Positions 17,323-25,846 of a stretch of 64,000 bases of DNA are shown in pieces. The translations under genes were made by a program, and so were the position numbers. Source of the DNA: Streptomyces xanthochromogenes (lineage in GTDB: Bacteria > Actinomycetota > Actinomycetes > Streptomycetales > Streptomycetaceae). Location: NCBI RefSeq assembly GCF_014650455.1, contig NZ_BMUZ01000002.1, positions 442,720 to 506,719 of the forward strand, in the 5' to 3' direction. Positions within the stretch are counted from its first letter, which is position 1, and each line of letters begins with the position of its first letter. The notes under the pieces were generated by a model. It was not told the origin of the DNA and searched no databases. It saw only the letters and a program-made list of their open reading frames with translations.

Positions 17323-18513
17323 ATGCCGCTGACCCCCGAGGACGTGCGGAACAAGCAGTTCACGACCGTCCGCCTCCGAGAAGGCTATGACGAGGACGAG
17401 GTCGATGCCTTCCTCGACGAGGTCGAGTCGGAGCTGACGCGACTGCTGCGCGAGAACGAGGATCTGCGCGCCAAGCTGGCCGCCGCCACTCGCGCCGCCG
17501 CGCAGAACCAGCAGCAGCAGGGCATGCGCAAGCAGGAGCCGCAGGACGGCCGAGGCCCGGGCGCGCCCGTACCCGCCGCCATATCCGGTCCGCCGCAGGT
17601 CCAGCAGCAGCAGCCGCAGATGGGCCCGCCCCAGCTGCCCAGCGGTGCGCCGCAGCTGCCCGCCGGACCCGGTGGCCACGGCCCGCAGGGCCAGCACGGC
17701 CAGGGTTCGATGGGTCAGGGTCCGATGGGCCAGGGCCCCATGGGTCAGGGTCCGATGGGCCAGCAGAACCACCCCCAGAACCAGCTGGGTCAGGGCCCCA
17801 TGGGTCAGAACCAGCTCGGCCAGGGCCCCATGGGCCAGCAGATGGGCGGCCCCATGGGCGGCCACGGTCCGCAGATGGGACAGCCGGCCCAGGCGCCCGG
17901 TGGCGACAGCGCCGCCCGTGTGCTCTCCCTCGCGCAGCAGACCGCCGACCAGGCGATCGCGGAGGCCCGTTCCGAGGCCAACAAGATCGTCGGCGAGGCC
18001 CGGTCCCGCGCCGAGGGGCTGGAGCGCGACGCCCGTGCCAAGGCGGACGCCCTGGAGCGGGACGCGCAGGAGAAGCACCGCGTCGCGATGGGCTCCCTGG
18101 AGTCCGCCCGCGCCACCCTTGAGCGCAAGGTCGAGGACCTGCGGGGCTTCGAGCGCGAGTACCGCACGCGTCTGAAGTCCTACCTGGAGTCGCAGCTGCG
18201 TCAGCTGGAGACCCAGGCCGACGACTCGCTCGCGCCGCCGCGTACCCCGGCGACCGCGTCGCTGCCGCCGGCTCCGCAGATGAGCGGTTCCATGGCGTCG
18301 GCCGGTGCCGGTGCGATGGGACACCCGATGGGTGGCCAGCCGTCCATGGGCGGGCAGCCGTCCATGCCGAGCGGGCCGTCCTACGGTGGCCAGCAGCAGA
18401 TGTCGCCGGCCATGACCCAGCCGATGGCGCCGGTGCGGCCGCAGGGGCCTTCGCCCATGCAGCAGGCGCCTTCTCCGATGCGGGGCTTCCTGATCGACGA
18501 GGACGACAACTGA
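17323..18513 (+). CDS. divIVA: Polar growth determinant DivIVA
   Basis: In Streptomyces DivIVA marks hyphal tips, directs apical wall growth and is essential. The 396-residue protein has the conserved N-terminal membrane/curvature domain (MPLTPEDVRNKQFTTVRLREGYDEDEVDAFLDEVE), a first coiled coil, a long Gln/Gly/Pro/Met-rich linker (about 60-195) with repeated GQGPM units, a second coiled coil (about 198-300) and a Met/Pro/Gly-rich tail. The linker repeats sit at about 17700-17840. It is the last gene of the dcw cluster and is followed by two hairpins. Confidence 0.97.
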   Translation: MPLTPEDVRNKQFTTVRLREGYDEDEVDAFLDEVESELTRLLRENEDLRAKLAAATRAAAQNQQQQGMRKQEPQDGRGPGAPVPAAISGPPQVQQQQPQMGPPQLPSGAPQLPAGPGGHGPQGQHGQGSMGQGPMGQGPMGQGPMGQQNHPQNQLGQGPMGQNQLGQGPMGQQMGGPMGGHGPQMGQPAQAPGGDSAARVLSLAQQTADQAIAEARSEANKIVGEARSRAEGLERDARAKADALERDAQEKHRVAMGSLESARATLERKVEDLRGFEREYRTRLKSYLESQLRQLETQADDSLAPPRTPATASLPPAPQMSGSMASAGAGAMGHPMGGQPSMGGQPSMPSGPSYGGQQQMSPAMTQPMAPVRPQGPSPMQQAPSPMRGFLIDEDDN

Positions 18514-18519
18514 CGGGCT

Positions 18520-18593
18520 CTACGCGCGTGCCCCGCGCGTAGCCGTCGGCAGGCTGCAAGGGCCGGTACCGGGTTCCCCCGGTACCGGCCCTT
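18520..18593 (+). terminator. Terminator pair after divIVA
   Basis: Two hairpins follow the stop. The first has 9-bp arms CTACGCGCG/CGCGCGTAG (18520-18528 and 18534-18542). The second is a perfect 16-bp stem (18558-18573 with 18578-18593) closed by a TTCC loop. Together they should end dcw transcription. Confidence 0.8.
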
Positions 18594-18913
18594 CGCCGTA
18601 CCCGGCGCGGGGGTCGCCTGCGGCGGGCGGAATCCCCCACCCCGCCCCTTCCTGCTGTGACACTCCGCGGCTCCGCCGCGTGGCCTCCGGGGGTGTGGGT
18701 GGGTGAGCCGGTCTTCGGGGGCTCCGCCCCAGACCCCCGATCGCGCCTGAACGGCGCTCGTCCTCAATCGCCGGACGGGCTGAAATGCCCGACGCGGGCC
18801 CGCGCCAAGGCTTTCAGGGCCGCGGGGAACTGCGCGACCAGCCACGTACGGTCCGCAGCCGACGCACTATTCCCCCGGAGGGTCTCGGGAAGGGGCGGGG
18901 TGGGGGTAAAGCA
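18594..18913. repeat. Intergenic block of dispersed Streptomyces repeats, no gene
   Basis: This 320-nt gap between divIVA and ileS has no supported gene. It strings together sequences I recognise as widely dispersed between Streptomyces genes: a GGGGGCTCCGCCCC-containing hairpin (about 18715-18740), GGCGCTCGTCCTCAATCGCC (18753-18772) and GGGGAACTGCGCGACCAGCC (about 18823-18843). The long plus-strand open frame through here is an antisense shadow of ileS. Confidence 0.6.
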
Positions 18914-18947
18914 ACGGCCCGCCCTCACGACCGTGGGGGCGGGCCGT
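18914..18947 (-). terminator. Terminator of ileS
   Basis: Perfect 11-bp arms ACGGCCCGCCC (18914-18924) and GGGCGGGCCGT (18937-18947) surround a 12-nt loop, 19 nt past the ileS stop on the minus strand. Confidence 0.75.
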
Positions 18948-18965
18948 CGCAACCGTTGGCCGGGA

Positions 18966-21900
18966 TTACACCTTGCGGAGGCGGAACGTCAGGGACAGGG
19001 GCTCGTCCGTGAAGGGCGCGCCGTAGGAGTCGTCCGCGGCGCCCGGGGCGTAGTCCGTGGCCAGGACCTCGTCCGCGATCAGGGAGGCGTGGGCCGACAG
19101 GGCCGAGGAGACCTCCGGGTCGGCGGACTCCCAGCGCACCGCGATCCGGTCCGCCACATCGAGCCCGCTGTTCTTGCGCGCCTCCTGGATCAGCCGGATC
19201 GCGTCCCGGGCCAGGCCCGCGAGCCGCAGCTCCGGAGTGATCTCCAGGTCGAGGGCGACCGTCGCACCGGAGTCGGAGGCCACCGACCAGCCCTCGCGCG
19301 GGGTCTCGGTGATGATGACCTCGTCGGGGGCCAGCGAGACCTGCTCGCCGTTCACCTCCACCGCCGCCGCGCCGGTGTCCCGCAGCGAGGCCGAGAGCGC
19401 CGCCGCGTCCGCCGCGGCCACGGCCTTCGCCACGTCCTGGACGCCCTTGCCGAACCGCTTGCCCAGTGCCCGGAAGTTGGCCTTCGCCGTGGTGTCGACC
19501 AGCGAGCCGCCCACCTCGGAGAGCGAGGCGAGCGACGACACGTTCAGCTCCTCCGTGATCTGCGCGTGCAGTTCGGGGGAGAGCGCCTCGAAGCCCGCCA
19601 CCGCGACCAGCGCCCGGGACAGCGGCTGGCGCGTCTTGACGCCCGACTCCGCACGCGTCGCCCGGCCCAGCTCCACCAGGCGGCGGACCAGCGCCATCTG
19701 CTGCGAGAGCGCGGGGTCGATCGCGGAGGCGTCCGCTACCGGCCAGGACGAGAGGTGCACCGACTCCGGGGCGTCCGGGGTCACCGGCACGACCATGTCC
19801 TGCCAGACCCGCTCGGCGATGAACGGCGTCAGCGGCGCCATCAGGCGCGTGATCGTCTCGACCACGTCGTGCAGGGTGCGCAGGGCCGCCTTGTCACCCT
19901 GCCAGAAGCGGCGGCGCGAGCGGCGCACGTACCAGTTGGAGAGGTCGTCGACGAACGAGGACAGTGCCTTGCCGGCCCGCTGGGTGTCATACGACTCCAG
20001 GGCCGAAGTCACCTGCGCCACCAGCGAGTTGAGCTCGCTGAGCAGCCAGCGGTCCAGGATCGTGCGGTCGGCCGGGGCCGGGTCCGCCGCGCTCGGTGCC
20101 CAGTCGGACGTACGGGCGTAGAGGGCCTGGAAGGCGACGGTGTTCCAGTAGGTGAGCAGCGTCTTGCGCACCACCTCCTGGATGGTGCCGTGGCCGACCC
20201 GGCGGGCCGCCCACGGGGAGCCGCCGGCCGCCATGAACCAGCGCACCGCGTCCGCGCCGTGCTGGTCCATCAGCGGGATCGGGTCCAGGGTGTTGCCCAG
20301 GTGCTTGGACATCTTGCGGCCGTCCTCGGCGAGGATGTGGCCGAGGCAGACCACGTTCTCGTACGACGACTTGTCGAAGACCAGGGTGCCGACCGCCATC
20401 AGCGTGTAGAACCAGCCGCGGGTCTGGTCGATGGCCTCGGAGATGAACTGGGCCGGGTAGCGGCTCTCGAACAGCTCCTTGTTCTGGTGCGGGTAGCCGT
20501 ACTGCGCGAACGGCATCGAGCCCGAGTCGTACCAGGCGTCGATGACCTCGGGCACGCGCACCGCTTCCAGCGAGCAGCCCTCGGCGGTGCAGGTGAAGGT
20601 CACCTCGTCGATGTACGGCCGGTGCGGGTCGAGGGCGGACTGGTCGGTGCCGGTCAGCTCGGTGAGCTCGGCGCGCGAGCCCACGCAGGTCAGGTGGCCC
20701 TCCTCGCAGCGCCAGATGGGCAGCGGGGTGCCCCAGTAGCGGTTGCGGGACAGCGCCCAGTCGATGTTGTTCTTCAGCCAGTCGCCGAAGCGGCCCTCCT
20801 TGACCGACTCCGGGAACCAGTTGGTCTTCTCGTTCTCCCGCAGCATCGCGTCCTTGACGGCGGTGGTGCGGATGTACCAGGACGGCTGCGCGTAGTAGAG
20901 CAGCGCGGTGTGGCAGCGCCAGCAGTGCGGGTAGCTGTGCTCGTAGGGGACGTGCCGGAAGAGGAGGCCGCGCTCCTTGAGGTTCTCCGTGAGCTTCTCG
21001 TCCGCCTTCTTGAAGAAGACGCCGCCGACCAGCGGGACGTCCTCCTCGAAGGTGCCGTCGGGGCGGACCGGGTTCACGACCGGAAGCCCGTACGCCTTGC
21101 AGACCAGGAGGTCGTCGGCGCCGAAGGCGGGTGACTGGTGGACCAGACCCGTACCGTCCTCGGTCGTGACGTACTCGGCGTTCACCACGTAGTGCGCGGG
21201 CTCGGGGAACTCCACCAGCTCGAAGGGGCGCTGGTAGGTCCAGCGCTCCATCTCGGCGCCGGTGAACGACCGGCCGGTGGCCTCCCAGCCCTCGCCGAGG
21301 GCCTTCTCCAGGAGGGGCTCGGCGACGACGAGCTTCTCCTCGCCGTTCGTCGCCACGACGTAGGTGACCTCGGGGTGGGCCGCGACCGCCGTGTTGGACA
21401 CCAGGGTCCAGGGGGTCGTCGTCCACACCAGGAGGGCCGCCTCGCCCGCGAGCGGGCCGCCGGTGAGCGGGAAGCGGACGAAGACCGAGGGGTCGACGAC
21501 CGTCTCGTAGCCCTGGGCCAGCTCGTGGTCCGAGAGACCGGTGCCGCAGCGCGGGCACCAGGGGGCGACGCGGTGGTCCTGGGTGAGCAGGCCCTTGTTG
21601 AAGATCTCCTTCAGGGACCACCACACGGACTCGACGTACTGCGGGTCCATGGTGCGGTACGCGTCGTCCAGGTCGACCCAGTAGCCCATGCGGGTCGTGA
21701 GGTCGGCGAAGGCGTCGGTGTGCCGGGTCACGGACTCGCGGCACTTGGCGTTGAACTCGGCGATGCCGTACGCCTCGATGTCCTTCTTGCCGTTGAAGCC
21801 CAGCTCCTTCTCGACCGCGAGCTCGACCGGCAGGCCGTGGCAGTCCCAGCCGGCCTTGCGAGCCACGTGGTAGCCCTGCATCGTGCGGAATCGGGGGAAG

Positions 21901-22106
21901 ACGTCCTTGAAGACGCGGGCCTCGATGTGGTGGGCGCCGGGCATGCCGTTGGCGGTGGGCGGGCCCTCGTAGAAGACCCACTCCGGGCGGCCCTCGGACT
22001 GTTCGAGGCTCTTGGCGAAGACCTTGGACTGCTCCCAGAAGTCGAGCACGGCGTGCTCTAGGGCGGGCAGGTCTACCTGGGCGGGCACCTGGCGGTACTG
22101 CGACAT
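18966..22106 (-). CDS. ileS: Isoleucyl-tRNA synthetase
   Basis: This class I synthetase charges tRNA-Ile. The 1046-residue product has the HIGH-type motif GAHH (57-60, in GMPGAHHIEARV), a CP1 editing domain, KMSKH (598-602) and an anticodon-binding domain. Its length and motif context (HHIEARVFKD, DGRKMSKHLGN) resemble the second, eukaryote-like bacterial IleS type rather than the E. coli type. That type is often less sensitive to mupirocin (family knowledge, not tested here). ATG 22106 has GGAGG 8 nt upstream, inside the sequestering stem of a T-box leader. Confidence 0.97.
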   Translation of the reverse strand: MSQYRQVPAQVDLPALEHAVLDFWEQSKVFAKSLEQSEGRPEWVFYEGPPTANGMPGAHHIEARVFKDVFPRFRTMQGYHVARKAGWDCHGLPVELAVEKELGFNGKKDIEAYGIAEFNAKCRESVTRHTDAFADLTTRMGYWVDLDDAYRTMDPQYVESVWWSLKEIFNKGLLTQDHRVAPWCPRCGTGLSDHELAQGYETVVDPSVFVRFPLTGGPLAGEAALLVWTTTPWTLVSNTAVAAHPEVTYVVATNGEEKLVVAEPLLEKALGEGWEATGRSFTGAEMERWTYQRPFELVEFPEPAHYVVNAEYVTTEDGTGLVHQSPAFGADDLLVCKAYGLPVVNPVRPDGTFEEDVPLVGGVFFKKADEKLTENLKERGLLFRHVPYEHSYPHCWRCHTALLYYAQPSWYIRTTAVKDAMLRENEKTNWFPESVKEGRFGDWLKNNIDWALSRNRYWGTPLPIWRCEEGHLTCVGSRAELTELTGTDQSALDPHRPYIDEVTFTCTAEGCSLEAVRVPEVIDAWYDSGSMPFAQYGYPHQNKELFESRYPAQFISEAIDQTRGWFYTLMAVGTLVFDKSSYENVVCLGHILAEDGRKMSKHLGNTLDPIPLMDQHGADAVRWFMAAGGSPWAARRVGHGTIQEVVRKTLLTYWNTVAFQALYARTSDWAPSAADPAPADRTILDRWLLSELNSLVAQVTSALESYDTQRAGKALSSFVDDLSNWYVRRSRRRFWQGDKAALRTLHDVVETITRLMAPLTPFIAERVWQDMVVPVTPDAPESVHLSSWPVADASAIDPALSQQMALVRRLVELGRATRAESGVKTRQPLSRALVAVAGFEALSPELHAQITEELNVSSLASLSEVGGSLVDTTAKANFRALGKRFGKGVQDVAKAVAAADAAALSASLRDTGAAAVEVNGEQVSLAPDEVIITETPREGWSVASDSGATVALDLEITPELRLAGLARDAIRLIQEARKNSGLDVADRIAVRWESADPEVSSALSAHASLIADEVLATDYAPGAADDSYGAPFTDEPLSLTFRLRKV

Positions 22107-22386
22107 CCGGTCATCCTCCGGCGGATCGTCGTGCGGTTCCGTCGGAGGGACGAGAGGCGGCCCTCGTGGGGCGCTTCCCGCGGTACCACCCTCCTTGGCG
22201 GTGTGCGGAACACCGCCCCCTCATTGGGGTCGCGAAGCCGGTTCTACCGGACCCCGGGGACCCCGGGGTCTTTCTTCCGGCGGCTCGGGGGTGATCTTCA
22301 CCGCGCGCTCGCCTCCGGGCTCACACCGTCCCCGGATCGCTCTTGGCTGCGTACGCCGCTACTCGTCCCGTCCACGCCTCTCGCTG
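22107..22386 (-). promoter_or_regulatory. Isoleucine T-box riboswitch leader of ileS, translational type
   Basis: On the minus strand the leader contains, in order, GACGAGTAGCGG (22367-22356, the AGUA loop-E element of Stem I), GTGAAGATCAC with the specifier ATC at 22295-22293 (an Ile codon), and the T-box core AGGGTGGTACCGCG (22192-22179) that pairs with the tRNA acceptor end. Downstream, CCTCCGACGG (22148-22139) can pair at 9 of 10 positions with CCGCCGGAGG (22124-22115), which includes the Shine-Dalgarno. No U-rich terminator is visible. Uncharged tRNA-Ile should therefore free the ribosome site, as known for actinobacterial ileS T-boxes. Confidence 0.93.
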
Positions 22387-22391
22387 CGGCC

Positions 22392-22397
22392 AGTGTA
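22392..22397 (-). promoter_or_regulatory. -10 element for the ileS T-box transcript
   Basis: TACACT reads on the minus strand at 22397-22392. This would start the transcript near 22385, just before Stem I. I see no good -35. Between here and ddbA (22398-22674) there is only GC-rich sequence with an AT-rich patch at about 22617-22658 that may hold the ddbA promoter. Confidence 0.4.
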
Positions 22398-22674
22398 CGG
22401 GGCCCGAAGAAGCACGGCCGACCGGTTTACGGCGGCCCTCCCGCGGAGCGCGTCCGTGACCCGAATGGCCATACGGGCCCCGGCGGGCTCCGGGCGCCGT
22501 CCGTCCGGCGGATTCGCCGGGGCGGGAGCTGGGCACAACCGATGCAGGTTCGTCTTGCCGCCGGTCCGGGGCGGGGCGAACCGGCGGCGTGCCCCGTTGC
22601 CGCGGGCCTGGGGTCGATTTATCGTCCCAGCACGATTCGCGTGCAAGATCACAATATGTGAAGGGGCCGCGGCC

Positions 22675-23604
22675 ATGGTGGCGAAGAAGACCGCCGTAGA
22701 GACCACAACGGCGTCCGCGAGACCCGATGCCACGAGTGCCACCACGGGCTCGGCGGGCGGGGCGGCGACGACGAGGAGCACCGTTGCCAAGAAGGCGGCG
22801 GCCAAGAGGACGACCCCGGCCGAGGCCGCTTCCGGGACCGCCACGAAGACCGCCTCGGCGAAGGCCGCGGGGAGCGAGAAGGCGTCGGCCAAAAAGGCGG
22901 CCACCCCCAGGAAGGCCGCCGCGAAGAAGACGGCCGCCAAGAAGACCGCGGCCGGCAAGGCAACCGGGACGGCGCGGGCCGCGTCCGACAAGGCGACCGA
23001 CAAGGACAGGGCGACCGGCACGACGGCTCCGGCGGTATCCGCCGGGGCGCGCGCCAAGAAGGCCGCGAACGCGGCCCAGGGGGCGGCTGCGGCCGCGGAA
23101 GAGACGGGAGCCAACAAGGTGGTTGCGAAGAAGACCGCGGCAAGGGCGACGGCGGCCGGGACCGCGTCGGCGGTGCCGGCGGCCCGTGCCGTCGCCACGG
23201 CCGCCCCGGGGGAGCTTCCGGTCCGCCCGGGCGAGGACCCCTGGACTCCGGAGGAGGTCGCCGAGGCGCGCAACGAGCTGTCGAGCGAGGTGCTGCGGCT
23301 GCGCAGCGAGATCGAGTCGTCGGAGGCGGCCCTGGCCGGCCTGATGCGCGACTCCGGCGACGGCGCGGGCGACGACGACGCCGACACCGGCACCAAGAAC
23401 ATCACCCGGGAACACGAGATGTCGCTCGCCGCCAACGCCCGCGAGACCCTGGAGCAGACCGAGCACGCCCTGGAGCGCCTCGACGCCGGGACGTACGGGT
23501 ACTGCGAGATCTGCGGCAACCCGATCGGCAAGGCCCGGATGCAGGCGTTCCCGCGCGCCACCCTCTGCGTGGAGGACAAGCAGAAGCAGGAACGGCGGGG
23601 CTGA
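22675..23604 (+). CDS. ddbA: DksA/TraR-like protein with histone H1-like lysine-rich tail (DdbA type)
   Basis: The 309-residue protein joins a long N-terminal tail (about 1-180) of AAKKTA/AKK repeats, like histone H1, to a C-terminal DksA/TraR domain (coiled coil about 195-260, then a zinc-finger region). In S. coelicolor the orthologue next to ileS (DdbA) is described as a DNA-binding, DksA-like nucleoid protein. The finger here is C277-x2-C280-x17-C298-x2-D301: the fourth ligand, normally Cys, is Asp. ATG 22675 has GAAGGGG upstream. lspA follows 62 nt later. Confidence 0.88.
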   Translation: MVAKKTAVETTTASARPDATSATTGSAGGAATTRSTVAKKAAAKRTTPAEAASGTATKTASAKAAGSEKASAKKAATPRKAAAKKTAAKKTAAGKATGTARAASDKATDKDRATGTTAPAVSAGARAKKAANAAQGAAAAAEETGANKVVAKKTAARATAAGTASAVPAARAVATAAPGELPVRPGEDPWTPEEVAEARNELSSEVLRLRSEIESSEAALAGLMRDSGDGAGDDDADTGTKNITREHEMSLAANARETLEQTEHALERLDAGTYGYCEICGNPIGKARMQAFPRATLCVEDKQKQERRG

Positions 23605-23666
23605 GTCCGCACAGGTGTGCCGTACTCTCGTGCTCAGTCAGGAACCTAGACGGTCGAGGGACTCAC

Positions 23667-24233
23667 GTGGCAGAGGCGGAGAGCGTCATCGGTACGCCGG
23701 ATGTGGAAGGGGCCGACGAGCAGGCGGCCCCTGCCGAGCAGCCGAAGGGCAAGCGGAAGATCGCCGTGCTGTTCACGGTGGCGGTCGTCGCCTACCTTCT
23801 CGACCTCGGCAGCAAGATGCTCGTGGTGGCCAGGCTGGAGCACCACGAGCCCATCGAGGTCATCGGTGACCTGCTCCAGTTGAACGCGATCCGCAACGCG
23901 GGCGCCGCCTTCGGGATCGGCGAGGCCTTCACGGTGATCTTCACGATCATCGCGGCGACCGTGATCGTGGTGATCGCGCGGCTCGCCCGCAAGCTCTACA
24001 GCCTCCCCTGGGCCATCGCGCTCGGCCTGCTGCTCGGCGGCGCGCTCGGCAACCTCACCGACCGGATCTTCCGCTCGCCCGGGATCTTCGAGGGCGCGGT
24101 CGTCGACTTCATCGCCCCCAAGGGCTTCGCGGTCTTCAACCTCGCGGACTCGGCGATCGTCTGCGGCGGCATCCTGATCGTGATCCTCTCCTTCCGCGGC
24201 CTCGACCCGGACGGCACCGTCCACAAGGACTGA
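23667..24233 (+). CDS. lspA: Lipoprotein signal peptidase II
   Basis: LspA removes signal peptides from prolipoproteins already diacylated by Lgt (also in this window). The 188-residue protein has a charged N-terminal extension of about 30 residues, four membrane segments, NAGAAFGIG, and the two catalytic aspartates in GAVVDFIAP and [15 protein letters not shown] 23667 has TCGAGGGA upstream. The gene lies between ddbA and rluD. Confidence 0.96.
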   Translation: MAEAESVIGTPDVEGADEQAAPAEQPKGKRKIAVLFTVAVVAYLLDLGSKMLVVARLEHHEPIEVIGDLLQLNAIRNAGAAFGIGEAFTVIFTIIAATVIVVIARLARKLYSLPWAIALGLLLGGALGNLTDRIFRSPGIFEGAVVDFIAPKGFAVFNLADSAIVCGGILIVILSFRGLDPDGTVHKD

Positions 24234-24309
24234 GCCCGCGAGGGGGCGGCCGGGGCCCCCCGCCGGACGCGCGGCGGGCGATGTCGGTGGGGCAAGGCAT
24301 ACTCGACGG

Positions 24310-25251
24310 GTGAGCACGATTCCCGAGATCCGCACCCTGCCCGTTCCCGACGGCCTCGAAGGCGAGCGCGTCGACGCCGCCATCTCCCGCATGTTCGGGT
24401 TTTCCCGGACCAAGGCGGCCGAGCTCGCCGCGGCGGGGAAGGTCCAGGTCGACGGCGCCGTGGTCGGCAAGTCCGAGCGGGTGCACGGCGGGGCCTGGCT
24501 GGAGGTCGAGATGCCCCAGGCGCCGGCTCCCGTGCAGATCGTCGCCGAGCCCGTCGCCGGCATGGAGATCGTGCACGACGACGACGACATCGTCGTGATC
24601 ATGAAGCCGGTGGGCGTCGCCGCCCACCCGAGCCCCGGCTGGACCGGCACCACCGTCATCGGCGGCCTCGCCGCGGCCGGCTACCGCATCTCCACCTCCG
24701 GTGCCGCCGAGCGCCAGGGCATCGTGCACCGCCTCGACGTCGGCACCTCGGGCCTGATGGTCGTCGCCAAGTCCGAGCGGGCGTACACCTCGCTCAAGCA
24801 GCAGTTCCGCGAGCGCGTCGTCGACAAGCGCTACCACGCCCTGGTCCAGGGCCACCCGGACCCGATGAGCGGCACCATCGACGCCCCGATCGGGCGCCAC
24901 CCCAACCACGACTACAAGTGGGCCGTGATCGCCGAGGGCAAGCCGTCGGTCACGCACTACGACCTGATCGAGGCGTTCCGCGCGGCCTCGCTGCTCGACA
25001 TCAAGCTGGAGACCGGGCGCACCCACCAGATCCGCGTCCACATGTCGGCCCACCGCCACCCCTGCGTCGGCGACATCACCTACGGCGCCGACCCCACCAT
25101 CGCCAAGCGCCTGGGCCTCACCCGCCAGTGGCTGCACGCGGTGAAGCTCGGCTTCGAGCACCCCTCGGACGGCCGGTGGGTCGAGTTCGAGAGCGTCTAC
25201 CCGGCCGACCTCCAGCACGCCCTCGACACCATCCGGGCCGAGAGCGAATGA
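24310..25251 (+). CDS. rluD: 23S rRNA pseudouridine synthase, RluD/RluA family
   Basis: This enzyme isomerises uridines in 23S rRNA to pseudouridine. The 313-residue protein has an N-terminal S4 RNA-binding domain ([32 protein letters not shown]), a catalytic domain with HRLDVGTSG (Asp143), and [15 protein letters not shown]. The GTG has no Shine-Dalgarno, but CATACT (24298-24303) lies 6 nt upstream, so the mRNA may be leaderless. Its stop overlaps the next ATG (ATGA). Confidence 0.92.
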   Translation: MSTIPEIRTLPVPDGLEGERVDAAISRMFGFSRTKAAELAAAGKVQVDGAVVGKSERVHGGAWLEVEMPQAPAPVQIVAEPVAGMEIVHDDDDIVVIMKPVGVAAHPSPGWTGTTVIGGLAAAGYRISTSGAAERQGIVHRLDVGTSGLMVVAKSERAYTSLKQQFRERVVDKRYHALVQGHPDPMSGTIDAPIGRHPNHDYKWAVIAEGKPSVTHYDLIEAFRAASLLDIKLETGRTHQIRVHMSAHRHPCVGDITYGADPTIAKRLGLTRQWLHAVKLGFEHPSDGRWVEFESVYPADLQHALDTIRAESE

Positions 25252-25745
25252 CCGGGTACCAGGTTCGCGTCGCCGGCGGCGAGGCCGACCTGGCGGCCTG
25301 CTTCGCCGTGCGCAAGCAGGTGTTCGTGGTCGAGCAGCTGGTGCCCGAGGAGATCGAGTACGACGCGTACGACGCCGGCGCCCTGCACGTGCTGGCCATC
25401 GGCGCCGAGGGCCCGCTCGGCACCGGGCGGCTCCTGTACGGCCCCGAGGCGCTGGCCAGGACCGGCGGCGAGGACATCGGCTCGCTCGGCCGGCTCGCCG
25501 TCACCGCGGCGGCCCGCGGGCTCGGGGTCGGCGCGGCCCTGGTGCGCGCGATCGAGGAGGCCGCCCGCGAGCGCGGCCTGAGCGCGGTCGACCTGCACGC
25601 CCAGACGCACGCGCTGGGCTTCTACGAGCGGCTCGGGTACGTGGCGTACGGGCCGGAGTTCCCGGACGCGGGCATCCCGCACCGGGCGATGCGACGGGCG
25701 CTGGCCCGGAGCACCGTTGCCGGATACCCCGAACGTTCGAACTGA
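25248..25745 (+). CDS. GNAT family N-acetyltransferase (ElaA-like)
   Basis: The 165-residue protein has a GNAT fold: [21 protein letters not shown] near the N-terminus, a [24 protein letters not shown] acetyl-CoA loop (R/Q-x-x-G-x-G/A type) and a C-terminal [24 protein letters not shown] block typical of the ElaA subgroup. The substrate is unknown. Translation is coupled to rluD. Confidence 0.88.
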   Translation: MTGYQVRVAGGEADLAACFAVRKQVFVVEQLVPEEIEYDAYDAGALHVLAIGAEGPLGTGRLLYGPEALARTGGEDIGSLGRLAVTAAARGLGVGAALVRAIEEAARERGLSAVDLHAQTHALGFYERLGYVAYGPEFPDAGIPHRAMRRALARSTVAGYPERSN

Positions 25746-25791
25746 ACCCTTTTGCCCCCCGATGGGCGGTTGGGGCGAGGTGCGTGGCACG

Positions 25792-25812
25792 CTTGAGGTC
25801 TTGATCCTCAAG
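25792..25812. repeat. Inverted repeat upstream of the antiporter gene
   Basis: CTTGAGG (25792-25798) and CCTCAAG (25806-25812) are perfect 7-bp arms around TCTTGAT, 34 nt before the antiporter GTG. It could be a 5'-leader hairpin or an operator. Confidence 0.3.
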
Positions 25813-25846
25813 GCCGTCCAGGCCCGCACCGCCCGGAGGGCATCCC

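Noticed and set aside
18657..21134. 825-residue plus-strand open frame across the divIVA-ileS gap and ileS
   Set aside because: It is antisense to ileS, Arg/Gly/Val-biased, with no recognisable domain. This is the usual GC-rich shadow of a long minus-strand gene.
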